46,419 nt of DNA from Nostoc sp. T09. Its GTDB lineage: Bacteria > Cyanobacteriota > Cyanobacteriia > Cyanobacteriales > Nostocaceae. The translations under genes were made by a program, and so were the position numbers. Where the stretch lies: the NCBI RefSeq assembly GCF_002154695.1, contig NZ_MTAV01000010.1, positions 1 through 46,419 on the forward strand. Reading direction: 5' to 3'. The notes beneath the pieces were generated by a model. That model was given only the letters and a program-made list of their open reading frames with translations, did not search any database and was not told where the DNA came from. Of the stretch, positions 33,448-42,260 are shown one piece after another. The first letter of the stretch is position 1; each line of letters opens with the position of its first letter.

Positions 33448-34680
33448 TCAGGCAGGTACTAATCTATTCTTTTGAATTTGACTCTTCACAGCAGTATCTT
33501 GGTAGATTTCTGCTTTGAGGGGTCTGTAAATCAACTCGTACCAATAATGACCGACTCGTGCGTCAAAACCTTGTGGTTGACCCCGCATAAATAGGTGCAG
33601 GCATTTTGCAGATTTACCAGGTAATAACTGCCAGGAAAAACAACTTTTATTGCCTTCATGGGGATGTGTTACCGATTCTATATGCAAATTAGTTGCTAAA
33701 CCGTAAGCAGCATAAGGTTCTGCTGTTGAGCCAACGGCGAACCAATCAGGAACAGGGAAGACTTGCTCAATTTCCTGTGTTTGTCCCATATTCATATGAG
33801 CAAAGTATTGCAGCCCAAAGTCAAGATTGACTATTTCTGCACCTTCTACTCTGTCTTCTTGCGCTTTCGGTTTTCCTTTGACAAATAATTCCTCAATCAA
33901 ATAATCTGCGCCAGCATATAAACTAATAACTCGATAAAGTTCACACACTAAATGACGATTGTGACCAGTAATCGGATCTGGCCCCATATAATCAAAGGGT
34001 TCGGAAGCAATGGTAATTGTGGCGCGGACAGGACCATTTGAGTGAGATACCAGTCGATAAGAATGATTGAACAAAGAGACTTGATAGTAAGGTGATTTGG
34101 GATAAGAAAGTCCCGGTAACTGGAGTTTATTCACCTGCATACAACGTTTCTCTGGATCTTGACCCACCCATTCACCCATTGCAGCCGGGAACGGATCGAG
34201 CATTTCTTGGCGATCTAACTGGACGCTGCTAGCTGAACCAGAAAACCAGTTCCGTTCATTGTCTTCGGGTGCTGGTATTAAATTAAACCAGATAATTAGA
34301 CGATTATTGACAAACCGGACTCCCCGTTCTCGTCTATCAGAGCCGTAGACTATTTCTAAGTATGGCTCCCCGATTCCTAGTGGTATTGGTTTACCTCTAT
34401 CTACGCGGATAAAGGTTGAGGCTAAAACATTATCTTCCGTTCCTGGGGGAATGGGCTGAGGTAATTGGACAACTAGCGTGTCACGGGAGGGATCTTCTGG
34501 GTCAATTCGGTCAATTTGGGCACTTAGAGGTTGATATGAAAGGTCACGCAAGTCGCTTAATACGAGTTCCTCTGGTGAAATTTGAAATTGTTGGGCGATC
34601 GCTTGCCAAGGTATACTGCAAATACCGCTTCGCCAATAATTTGAGGGATTAAAAACAGTCAATAAATTAAGGGATGGCAC
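33448..34680 (-). CDS. Conserved cyanobacterial protein of unknown function, 410 residues
   Basis: I do not recognise the family. The 410-residue protein is rich in aromatic and Pro residues and in short strand-like segments (RFVNNRLIIWFNLIPAPEDN, YYQVSLFNHSYRLVSHSNGP, VRATITIAS), suggesting a large beta-sandwich or beta-solenoid fold, as in carbohydrate-active enzymes. There is no signal peptide, membrane helix or clear catalytic motif. HxxH pairs appear in THPHEG and GHNRHLV. GGAGG lies 13 bases before the ATG. It is convergent with hsp20 and divergent from the pentapeptide gene, so likely transcribed alone. Any link to polysaccharides is only a guess from fold-like composition. Confidence 0.75.
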   Translation of the reverse strand: MPSLNLLTVFNPSNYWRSGICSIPWQAIAQQFQISPEELVLSDLRDLSYQPLSAQIDRIDPEDPSRDTLVVQLPQPIPPGTEDNVLASTFIRVDRGKPIPLGIGEPYLEIVYGSDRRERGVRFVNNRLIIWFNLIPAPEDNERNWFSGSASSVQLDRQEMLDPFPAAMGEWVGQDPEKRCMQVNKLQLPGLSYPKSPYYQVSLFNHSYRLVSHSNGPVRATITIASEPFDYMGPDPITGHNRHLVCELYRVISLYAGADYLIEELFVKGKPKAQEDRVEGAEIVNLDFGLQYFAHMNMGQTQEIEQVFPVPDWFAVGSTAEPYAAYGLATNLHIESVTHPHEGNKSCFSWQLLPGKSAKCLHLFMRGQPQGFDARVGHYWYELIYRPLKAEIYQDTAVKSQIQKNRLVPA

Positions 34681-34844
34681 GAGTTCGCCCTCCGTTGAAT
34701 ATTTATGAAACTGTACTGATGGCTATTGTTTTGAAATCAAGAGAAAAATTGCAGCAATGTTACAGTAAACGATTTTTGTGCTCTAATCCTAAATAGGAAA
34801 AAAGTAACCAAAAGTGCTGATAAAACAACCTCTGAGGCTGTTCT

Positions 34845-35234
34845 ATGACTGAAATAAATTCTCAACAGCCCATTAATACTGTAGCTAATATCCTGGCAAG
34901 CTACGCATTGGGAAAACGAAACTTTAGCAAAGCAGAACTGGGTGATGCGAATTTACAAGGTGTTAACCTGAAAGGTTCTGACCTTAGCTATGCTGACTTA
35001 AGTGAAGCGAACCTGAGTGGTGCTAATCTCAGAGGCACTGACCTGAGCTTTGCGGATCTGAGTCAAGCTAATCTTAGAGATGCTGATTTGAGGGGAGCTT
35101 TGTTATTTTCAGCCAATCTCCGCCAAGCTGATTTAGCAGGAGCAAAGTTAGAAAAAGCAGATTGCGATCGCAATACTTATTTTCCCGAAAATTTTGACTC
35201 AGTTCAGGCGGGTGTGCAAATTAAAGAAGGATGA
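34845..35234 (+). CDS. Pentapeptide-repeat protein, short
   Basis: A 129-residue protein. The first 22 residues are non-repetitive and end ILASYALGKRNFSKAEL; the repeat runs from about residue 25 to 107 (for example ANLQGVNLKGSDLSYADLSE). It forms a short right-handed beta helix in the cytoplasm. GAGG lies nine bases upstream of the ATG. It is unrelated in detail to the longer protein at 12342-12947 except for the repeat. Function unknown. Confidence 0.88.
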   Translation: MTEINSQQPINTVANILASYALGKRNFSKAELGDANLQGVNLKGSDLSYADLSEANLSGANLRGTDLSFADLSQANLRDADLRGALLFSANLRQADLAGAKLEKADCDRNTYFPENFDSVQAGVQIKEG

Positions 35235-35257
35235 AAGGCTCGCGGATAGACGCGAAG

Positions 35258-35284
35258 AAGAACGCAGAAAAACACTGCGTTCTT
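35258..35284. terminator. Hairpin between convergent pentapeptide and egtD genes
   Basis: AAGAACGCAG pairs with CTGCGTTCTT around a seven-base A-rich loop. It lies between two converging stops and could end both transcripts. The sequence also resembles the GCGTTCTTCTGCG-type dispersed repeats of Nostocales. Confidence 0.55.
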
Positions 35285-35300
35285 CTGCGTTTAAAAACCT

Positions 35301-36317
35301 TTATGGACACTCATTAGTTGTACATTGGCGTTGGCAAAGTAGCAAGCCGAACCATGCTTGGGGATCAGTCCAAACTTGTAATGCTTGGAATGCATGGTTA
35401 TCTAATACCGAGATTAATGTTGGTATGTGAAATTTACGGGAGATTTCGGTGCGAATTGTTTCTCCGGCTTGGAGCGAGACTTCAAACTCTAAAGCTTCTA
35501 AGATGACGGTTTGATCTGTCAAACTCCGCAGATGCATTTCAATTTGATTGTCTACTCGATTGTAGAACGCCCAGTGAGTAAAATTGTTTAGAGAAAAATT
35601 ACCTTGAAAACGTTGATTGAGATGGTTGAGGATATTGAGGTTAAAGGCTGCGGTGACTCCTTGGGAATCGTTGTAAGCCGCTTCGATAATTTCTATCGGC
35701 TTTTGCAAATCTACCCCTAACAGAAAAAATTCTCCTGGTTTTAGAGCTTGTTGAACTTGTGTTAGGAACTTATCGCATTGTTCGTCATTTAAATTCCCCA
35801 AGGTGCTCCCTAAGAAAATCAGCATCCGATTCTCTAATTCTGCTGGAGGAAGTTGGGCTAATGCTTGTTCGTAAGTTCCTGCTAAACCGCAAAGCTTCAA
35901 TTTGGGGTATTGACGTAGCAAATCCAAGGCTGTGGTTTTGAGGATACCGCTACTAACATCAATTGGGTAATACTCTAGTTCTTGAACAATCTTACTGTAT
36001 GCTTCTAGTAACAGACGAGTTTTACGGGAACTACCACTACCTAGTTCAATTAAATGACAAGAACCTGTCATCTGAGCAATTTCGGCAGCGTAGGTTTCTA
36101 AAATAGCTTGCTCGGTGCGAGTTGGATAATATTCTGGTAGATCACAAATCTGCTCAAATAAGTCTGAGCCTGAGTCATCGTAGAAGTAACGACAGGGCAA
36201 AGTTTTGGGATTTTTACTCAGTCCTTCGATTATATCTGTACCTTCATCAACTGATGCGATCGCTGAATTCAAATTAATCCAACGCAAGCGCGAATTCTCT
36301 TTTTGTTCAGTCTTCAA
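35301..36317 (-). CDS. egtD: L-histidine N-alpha-methyltransferase EgtD
   Basis: A 338-residue SAM methyltransferase that trimethylates histidine to hercynine, the first step of ergothioneine synthesis. Family marks are PKTLPCRYFYDDSGSDLFEQ (about 37-56), DLPEYYPTRTEQAIL, the SAM loop LIELGSGSSRKTRLLL (about 89-104), YYPIDVSSG, FLGSTLGNL and the C-terminal REISRKF-type ETIRTEISRKFH. The start is a TTG with AGAGGAGA about nine bases upstream. The following enzyme of the pathway, EgtB, usually a neighbour, is not in this window. The next gene upstream on the same strand is a decayed glycosidase. Confidence 0.92.
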   Translation of the reverse strand: MKTEQKENSRLRWINLNSAIASVDEGTDIIEGLSKNPKTLPCRYFYDDSGSDLFEQICDLPEYYPTRTEQAILETYAAEIAQMTGSCHLIELGSGSSRKTRLLLEAYSKIVQELEYYPIDVSSGILKTTALDLLRQYPKLKLCGLAGTYEQALAQLPPAELENRMLIFLGSTLGNLNDEQCDKFLTQVQQALKPGEFFLLGVDLQKPIEIIEAAYNDSQGVTAAFNLNILNHLNQRFQGNFSLNNFTHWAFYNRVDNQIEMHLRSLTDQTVILEALEFEVSLQAGETIRTEISRKFHIPTLISVLDNHAFQALQVWTDPQAWFGLLLCQRQCTTNECP

Positions 36318-36427
36318 GTTATTTGTCTCCTCTAAGTTAAGTAAGGTTTTAATTTTTAATCATGTCAAGCAAGTAGATGCAGATATCTAATCTGCTCTAC
36401 AGTATGAATGTGGAGATTGATAAGCTT

Positions 36428-38030
36428 TTATACTAAGGCGATCGCTTGAGTTTTTTTATCTATCTCAGGTTCCTGATTTTGCGCTTCATATTCACCAAAT
36501 TGCTGAATGAGTTTAGCAACCAAACTTGTCCATCCAGTTTGATGACTTGCCCCAATTCCTGCTCCATTATCACCATGAAAATATTCATGAAAAGAAATTA
36601 AATCTCGCCAGTGCAGATCAGTTTGAAACTTTTGTGTATTACCATAAACAGGTCTTTGACCAGAGGAATTTTGCAGGAAAATTTTGATTAATCTTTGAGA
36701 TAGTTCAGATGCAACTTCCCACAGTGTCATCATTTTACCAGAACCTGTAGGACATTCTACTTGGAAATCGTCGCCTAAGTAATAATGAAACTTTTGCAGT
36801 GATTCAATCAGCAGGAAATTGACTGGAAACCAGACGGGACCGAGCTAGTTAGAATTACCGCCAAATAAACCACTGCTAGATTCAGCAGGTTCATAATCTA
36901 CGCAAAATTTAGAACCATCCACATCAAAAATATAGGGATGTTCGGCATGAAATTTAGAAAGGGCGCGAATGCCGTAGGGGCCAAAAAACTCGTTTTCATC
37001 TAACATCTTTTGCAGGATGCTTCTGAGTTTATCCCGTGACACGATCGCTAGTAATCTTCTAGCGCCCACGCCTTTTGTCACCATACAAGCGACATTTTGC
37101 TTTAAGTCAGGGCGATTTTTAATGAACCATTCCAAGCAACTTTTGAAGCCAGGAAGCATATTTAAGGTTTCTGGTTCAATGGTTTCAATTGCAAATAGAG
37201 GAATTAGTCCCACCATTGACCGGACTTTTAAAGTAATCTGCCGTTCTGGTAAATGCAGGACATCGTAGTAAAATCCATCTTGCTGATTCCACAAACTGGC
37301 TTCTAGTTCACCGATTTTGTTCATAGCATCGGCAATGTAGCGGAAATGCTCAAAGAATTTTGTGGCAATGTCTTCGTAGACAGGATTGGTTTTTGCCAAT
37401 TCCAGCGCGATCGCCAACATATTCAAAGGATACTCCCACTTGTCAGGCATGGAGAGGATATCTTCATTGTAGAGATGAAATCATTCGTGATTTCTGACCT
37501 TGCAACGTTCTGGCGGTGGGGGTGGTGTATTGCGATCTCCTTTGAGCCAATCTTCTAAAATATAGTGGTAGAATTGCTTGCTCCACAGCATCCCCGCAAA
37601 TGCCTGTCTTTGCACATTACGCATATCTGCACTCAGAGGAAATGGCATAATGCGTTGATAAAATTCATCTGCTTCCTGCTGTCGGTTCAAAAAAATGGTA
37701 TCGAATTCTAAGTTAAATGGATTGGCTAAATTTGGTACATCGCTCAGCCGCAATTTGACAGTTTGAGTTTCACCTGCACCAAGCGATCGCAAAACACAGT
37801 CGTTGATGATTATCAGAGATACCAGCAATCCCATCTTCACCCCAACGGTAAGCGCGAGAACGAGCCTGATCGTGAGTGAAGTAGTCCCAGGCAGCACCAT
37901 TGGGGCTATAATCTTCACGTACTGTACCCCATTGGCGATCGCTCAAATATGGTCCCCACCTGCGCCAATGAGCTTGATGAGTCTGGGCTGCTGCTAATCT
38001 GATTTCTTCCTGGGTTAGAGTTTTCATCAT
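36428..38030 (-). pseudogene. GH63/MGH1-like glycosidase, inactivated by an internal deletion and two nonsense codons
   Basis: Four minus-strand pieces assemble into one protein of the MGH1-like/GH63 glucosidase type. The N terminus (38030 downward) gives [20 protein letters not shown] and [11 protein letters not shown], then jumps at about 37783-37790 to a frame-shifted C-terminal half starting [15 protein letters not shown]. Several hundred residues of the family are missing there. Later lesions are TGA at 37481-37483 (in NHE-stop-FHLYNEDIL, where Trp is expected) and TAG at 36845-36847 (in NSN-stop-LGPVWFP, again Trp). The remaining sequence ends KKTQAIALV. The junction coincides with a HIP1 octamer. 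The intact enzyme would act on glycosidic bonds of oligosaccharides. Confidence 0.88.
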
Positions 38031-38279
38031 CAGTATTACCCGATGCCTAACTGCACAATAATTGAGTTCCTTAATTTGCTGTCTGAAGTATCCTGTAGCT
38101 ACTAAATATCAAGCTGAGTTACGGCTTAAAAGATGCTAGAAATTAGCCCAACATAAATACAGCATATACTCAGGCAAAACTCATATTTATGGTTTCAACT
38201 GATGAGTAACAGTAATTCAAAAAACACCTTTTTTAGTAAATTACAGCGATTTGCAAAATAATCAGACAGAAGTTATAAA

Positions 38280-38348
38280 GTGGGTATTGCTTCATACCTC
38301 AAATGTGTACCGCATCAGCCTTTCTAGGCAATGCCCACCTACATAAAT
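38280..38348. repeat. Inverted repeat with 47-base loop
   Basis: GTGGGTATTGC and GCAATGCCCAC pair with a single G-T wobble. It lies in an otherwise featureless gap upstream of the glycosidase pseudogene and downstream of the small CxxC gene. It resembles short dispersed hairpins of Nostocales. Confidence 0.5.
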
Positions 38349-38362
38349 TGCTGTTTGAGTAC

Positions 38363-38578
38363 TTAACTCGCGCTTAGCGATGCTCTCAAAGAATAGCCAA
38401 AGAATCTAGACACCTGGTGACGACATATCGGACATTTGTTGATATCTGGTTGATCTGGTGTCATAGCGATTGGCTGCCAATAAATTTTACTAGTTCCACT
38501 TGCGGTAATTTCAACCTCCATGCGGTAACGAATCATCTTCTTGCAAACCAAGCAGGGCTTTTCCGTGTATTGAAGCAT
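38363..38578 (-). CDS. Small protein with two CxxC motifs
   Basis: A 71-residue protein starting MLQYTEKPCLVCKKMIRYR and containing a second pair in INKCPICRHQVSRF. Two CxxC knuckles about 36 residues apart would bind one zinc ion as a zinc ribbon. AGGA lies seven bases before this ATG, so I prefer it to an in-frame ATG at 38656, which adds 26 residues without a ribosome site. Family unknown. It is not part of any visible operon. Confidence 0.55.
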   Translation of the reverse strand: MLQYTEKPCLVCKKMIRYRMEVEITASGTSKIYWQPIAMTPDQPDINKCPICRHQVSRFFGYSLRASLSAS

Positions 38579-39119
38579 ACTGCAATCCTGTTGTAACTGA
38601 ATTGGTACTTGATGAGTGTGCCAATGCTTCAAATAGAAGCATTTATTTGTCAGCACTTAACAGAAGTAATATGCAAATTGTTTTAGATTTTTTAATAATG
38701 TTAAATGGCTGCTCTATTTACACCGTGGTGTACTAAGTAGTTGGACAAAATTAAATTCATTCGTGGAGCCAGAGAACAGGTGAGCCAGCGCGGTCTGGGG
38801 GGGGGTTTCACGCCACTTGCTACAGAGGAACCTGCACAAAGCAGTGGCTCCTCATGAGCGATTAAGGAGCTTTGTAGTTTTTGAAATTCAATGTTGCTGC
38901 TCAGATTTTAAACTAAACAGCTTAGTTTGCTTTCACGACAGCTAGGCTATTAGGGCTTAAATTCTCCTACCCCATGTCTACAAAATAAGTGGTTTCCCTG
39001 CCAATAATGTAAAGAATATTTACTAGATAACCTTAATATATACTCGATAGTGATAACTTTTTGAGCTTGATATATTAATCAGATTTGATTTTTGAAAAAC
39101 CGATCTACTCTTAAAGCTT
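38579..39119. other. Intergenic region containing a repeat copy
   Basis: About 540 bases upstream of the solute-binding protein gene. It contains the repeat at 38810-38851 next to a run of nine G. The AT-rich part at 39000-39110 probably holds the promoter of the downstream gene; TTGATA-N-TATTAA-like boxes are present near 39066 but not convincing. Confidence 0.5.
38810..38851 (-). repeat. GC-rich interspersed repeat, copy 2 (inverted)
   Basis: ACGCCACTTGCTAC and GCAGTGGCTCC are the reverse complements of the end and start blocks of the element at 1428-1549. The middle is shorter here, so the copy is deleted or divergent. A nine-G run precedes it. Confidence 0.6.
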
Positions 39120-40025
39120 ATGTATAAAAAAATTGCTATTCCTATTTTAAGTCTCATGTTTGCAACACTCATGCCTAATGTGGTAGTTGCTGAGACTGTG
39201 ATGCAAAAAGTAGCCAGAACAGGGGTATTAACAGCTGGTACTAGTAGAGATGCACTGCCTTTTGCCTACGTGGATAGCCAGGGTAAGTTAAATGGCTATT
39301 CTGTAGATATGCTGACTCTGATTAAAGAGCAATTAGAAAAAGAGCTAGGAAAAAAAATTAAACTGCAATTAGTGGGTCTTAGTCCGTCTGAGCGGATTCC
39401 TAAAATAGTTAATCAACAAGTTGATATTGTCTGCGACGCTAGTAGCTTTACATGGCAGCGGGATAAAAAAGTAGATTTTTCTGTCAGCTACGGTGTGACT
39501 GGAACTCAATTATTAGTCAAGAAAGGAAGTAATCTAGGTTCTCCCGAATCCCTGATTGGTAAACGAATTGGGGTGCTAGCAGGAACTACAAATGAACAAG
39601 CGATCGCTCGTGTACAACCCCAAGCTAAACTGGTGTATTTTAAAACTAGGGCAGAGGGATTCACCGCTTTGCAACAAGGCACTGTTGATGCTTTCTCATC
39701 CGATAGCATTCTCTTAGAGGCATGGCTGCAAAAGCAAAAAAATTCAGAGGCTTTTGCGATCGTACCCGATCGCCCCTATTCACGAGAAGGTATCGCTTGC
39801 ATGGTGCCTGAAAATAACTCCAAATTATTGGATACAGTTAACTATTCTCTCGTCAAGTTCATGCAAGGATTCGTCAATGGTAATCAACGATATGTGACGA
39901 TTTTTGACCGTTGGTTTGGGCCTCAAGGTACTGTAGCTCTCAACCGGGATTTACGTGATTTGGTAGTGGAAACTATGCAATTGGTCATAGAATTTCGTGA
40001 GGAAGTTCCCAAAAGTGACCTCTAG
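39120..40025 (+). CDS. Amino-acid ABC transporter substrate-binding protein, family 3
   Basis: A 301-residue periplasmic binding protein. Residues 1-24 (MYKKIAIPILSLMFATLMPN then VVVA) are a signal peptide with cleavage before ETVM. The mature protein has the family 3 pattern: GVLTAGTSRDALPFAYVD, GKLNGYSVDMLTLIKEQL, VDIVCDASSFTWQRDKKVDFS, GKRIGVLAGTTNEQAI and VDAFSSDSILL. It should capture an amino acid or similar small polar solute outside the inner membrane. No permease or ATPase gene lies nearby, so it is an orphan receptor that must work with components encoded elsewhere, or act in signalling. A terminator follows. Confidence 0.88.
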   Translation: MYKKIAIPILSLMFATLMPNVVVAETVMQKVARTGVLTAGTSRDALPFAYVDSQGKLNGYSVDMLTLIKEQLEKELGKKIKLQLVGLSPSERIPKIVNQQVDIVCDASSFTWQRDKKVDFSVSYGVTGTQLLVKKGSNLGSPESLIGKRIGVLAGTTNEQAIARVQPQAKLVYFKTRAEGFTALQQGTVDAFSSDSILLEAWLQKQKNSEAFAIVPDRPYSREGIACMVPENNSKLLDTVNYSLVKFMQGFVNGNQRYVTIFDRWFGPQGTVALNRDLRDLVVETMQLVIEFREEVPKSDL

Positions 40026-40082
40026 GCTTTCGCAAATGGCTAACTACAAACGCAAAGCCACTCAATACCTATACGATCAAAG

Positions 40083-40109
40083 AATCCCTCAACAAATAGC
40101 CGAGGGATT
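40083..40109. terminator. Terminator between solute-binding protein and HEAT-repeat genes
   Basis: AATCCCTC pairs with GAGGGATT around an 11-base loop, followed on the plus strand by TTTC. It lies between converging stops and could serve both genes. Confidence 0.7.
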
Positions 40110-40119
40110 TTCAATCGAA

Positions 40120-40875
40120 TTAGAACCATCCTTCTTGTTCTAAAGTTTCGATTAGCTGCAAACCACGGGGGTCGCCTACACCTAATAATGAGGCTTTAGC
40201 GTCTTCTCTGACACCTAAATCTTGGTCTTCGGCAAAAGCTTGAATTAGAGCGTCGATCGCTGTGCCATAAACTATGTTAGATGGTAGTTCGCGGCACAAC
40301 TGTCCAATTGCCCAGGCGGAGTTACTCCGCACCGGGGCTACTGGGTCTTTAACTAAGGCTTCGATTAGTGGTGGTATCGCTCCTATGATGGCTTCATAAC
40401 TGACTTCTGCCATCTGTGCCAAGGCACTGGCAGCCCACAAACGCACTGCGGAAATATCAGTTCTTAAGGCGTCGGCTAGGGGTGCTAAAGAACGGCGATC
40501 GCGGCAATTTCCTAAAGCCCAAACCACACCTTTACGCACATAACCATTCCAATCCCGGTTCAGTTGAGCAATCAAAGGCTCTACTGCATCGTCACTGGGA
40601 TTGCGCCCAATACCATAGGCTGCACTCACCCGCACTAAGGGGCAGGTATCAGTTAACAAACGGATGAGATGGGGTGTAGCACGCGCATCTTCGATGTCAC
40701 AAAAAGCACGCGCTGCTAGCATTCGTTGCTGCGGCTGGGCATTTTCTAACAGAGCTAGCATCACTTCTGGATCGGGTTTTGCCACTTCTGATTCAGAAAG
40801 CGGCTCCATGCGATCTAAGGGGCTTTCTAGCTCCACTTCGATATCGAGTAGGCTTAGGTCGTCTTCGTCATACAT
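40120..40875 (-). CDS. HEAT-repeat protein (PBS lyase HEAT-like)
   Basis: A 251-residue soluble protein. An acidic N-terminal tail (MYDEDDLSLLDIEVELESPL, to about residue 35) is followed by about six HEAT-like repeats, each a pair of helices (RATPHLIRLLTDTCPLVRVS, DAVEPLIAQLNRDWNGYVRK, RSLAPLADALRTDISAVRLW and on). The family is shared with phycobilin lyases and other cyanobacterial scaffold proteins, but no phycobiliprotein gene is nearby. It is probably a protein-binding scaffold. No ribosome site is visible. It is the last of the minus-strand genes before the GNAT, 150 bases further upstream. Confidence 0.8.
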   Translation of the reverse strand: MYDEDDLSLLDIEVELESPLDRMEPLSESEVAKPDPEVMLALLENAQPQQRMLAARAFCDIEDARATPHLIRLLTDTCPLVRVSAAYGIGRNPSDDAVEPLIAQLNRDWNGYVRKGVVWALGNCRDRRSLAPLADALRTDISAVRLWAASALAQMAEVSYEAIIGAIPPLIEALVKDPVAPVRSNSAWAIGQLCRELPSNIVYGTAIDALIQAFAEDQDLGVREDAKASLLGVGDPRGLQLIETLEQEGWF

Positions 40876-41025
40876 AATAGTGCAAGAAGGCAGAAGGGCA
40901 GAAGAGGCAGTGCCTTTGGTCTCCAGACTTGTGGCAACTGCCGTAGCAGAAGGGTGTAATGTTTATAAAAGCTGCTTTTTAGTCACATTTTAACTGCCTA
41001 AGCGATTCTGCCATACTGCACTAGT

Positions 41026-41553
41026 TTATTTTTCCATATTGAGTGATTTTACCATCCATAGGGATTGGGTTTGATAACCAAGTTGATTGTAAAGATTCAA
41101 TGCTGCTTGGTTGGATTGAAATACTTGTAACCCAATCTGGCGATCGCCTCTTTGAGTTGCCCAATTTTCTATATATCTCATCAAAGCTGTACCAATACCT
41201 CGCCGCCGATGTTCTGGCACAACATAAAGGAGAAATATATGAGCATGACGGCTTCCTCCGACTTGATCTATGGCATTTCCTACCCATAGACAAGCCACCG
41301 GAGAGTTGAGGGATGAGGAAGAGGTAGAGAAAGAACTCTCCGTGTCTTGTTCGCCTGCTGCCTCATCTACCCACCACAAAGGCGTTTTATTGGAAAAGTA
41401 TTGCTCGACTGTTTGGGCGAGATGAGAAAAATCCCCTTGCGGAAAAATATCCTGGTAACTTCGTTGCATGAACTTTACCAGTAGCGCCCGATCCAAGGCG
41501 GAGCCAAGGCGAATACTGTACCCTGGTATCAGTTGCTCAGGCACTTTTAACAC
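41026..41553 (-). CDS. GNAT-family N-acetyltransferase
   Basis: A 175-residue GNAT protein with the acetyl-CoA loop VVPEHRRRGIGTALMRYIE (RxxGIG, about residues 111-129) and the C-terminal block LQVFQSNQAALNLYNQLGYQ characteristic of RimI-like enzymes. An inserted polar loop (about 66-83, rich in Ser) is variable. The substrate is unknown; relatives acetylate protein N termini or small amines. It starts 10 bases after the stop of a small membrane protein, so the two are probably coexpressed. Confidence 0.85.
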   Translation of the reverse strand: MLKVPEQLIPGYSIRLGSALDRALLVKFMQRSYQDIFPQGDFSHLAQTVEQYFSNKTPLWWVDEAAGEQDTESSFSTSSSSLNSPVACLWVGNAIDQVGGSRHAHIFLLYVVPEHRRRGIGTALMRYIENWATQRGDRQIGLQVFQSNQAALNLYNQLGYQTQSLWMVKSLNMEK

Positions 41554-41562
41554 TAATTTGGG

Positions 41563-41727
41563 TTAGCTAATTGAGTTATGGGATGGGGCAATTAACCCTA
41601 CTTCTTCAATTGGTGCAGGTGCAGCCATATCAGAAGGTAAAAAGATGCGGGCGCTGACTGCTACTAGGGCAAGGATAAATACTAGCACTACCAGCAAAGG
41701 AGCAATGTATTGACGAAAAATAGCCAT
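41563..41727 (-). CDS. Small single-pass membrane protein, 54 residues
   Basis: A minus-strand frame encodes MAIFRQYIAPLLVVLVFILA followed by LVAVSARIFLPSDMAAPAP and a polar tail ending SHNSIS. One hydrophobic helix (about 8-30) precedes a Pro/Ala-rich exposed tail. It ends 10 bases before the GNAT start, which is unusually tight for non-coding DNA, so I believe it is a gene. No clear ribosome site. Function unknown. Confidence 0.55.
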   Translation of the reverse strand: MAIFRQYIAPLLVVLVFILALVAVSARIFLPSDMAAPAPIEEVGLIAPSHNSIS

Positions 41728-41858
41728 ATTGGGATGAGAAGGAGCTAGGTAGCTTTTTAAGAAACTAGCTGTAGATTTGTAAAGTTTTCTTGATTTATTT
41801 TAGCGATGTTCTGGCAATAACAAACAAAAGCTATCAGCGATCGCGAAGTAGAGCAGTG

Positions 41859-42260
41859 TTAGCGCTGATCGCGATCCCAGTCTTCAATGACTTTCTCAAC
41901 ATACCAATTTTCCTCCATACCAGGATAATTTTGCTTGGCTTGCTCAATTAACCGTTCAGCAGTATCTATGTCACCATCTAATTTCGCAATCAGTCTATTT
42001 TTGAGATCGCTTTCATAGAGAAAATCGTCTGTCTGATTTGGCATTCTGCTATTAAATGACTGTGACTGCTCTCTACGCAATTGCCAAAATAAAACGTAGT
42101 ACAGTGTACCAAAAATTAAAATCAGACTGAGTGTTCCCAAAAGAGTTAGCAGGTTAAAGCCTAGAAATCCTAATACTAACTGCGAGAGAACGTAGCCTAG
42201 TAGCAGTCCAGTAAGTAAGAGGATAAACGTGCCGACAATAATAACTACTTGGTTCCCCAT
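41859..42260 (-). CDS. Two-helix membrane protein of unknown function
   Basis: A 133-residue protein with two long hydrophobic helices (about 5-27 and 30-62) and a charged cytoplasmic C-terminal domain (about 66-133) ending in the acidic helix ENWYVEKVIEDWDRDQR. Its start overlaps the end of the AmpG-like gene by 16 bases in another frame, so the two are translationally coupled. I do not recognise a family. It may assist the transporter, but that rests only on overlap. Confidence 0.75.
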   Translation of the reverse strand: MGNQVVIIVGTFILLLTGLLLGYVLSQLVLGFLGFNLLTLLGTLSLILIFGTLYYVLFWQLRREQSQSFNSRMPNQTDDFLYESDLKNRLIAKLDGDIDTAERLIEQAKQNYPGMEENWYVEKVIEDWDRDQR

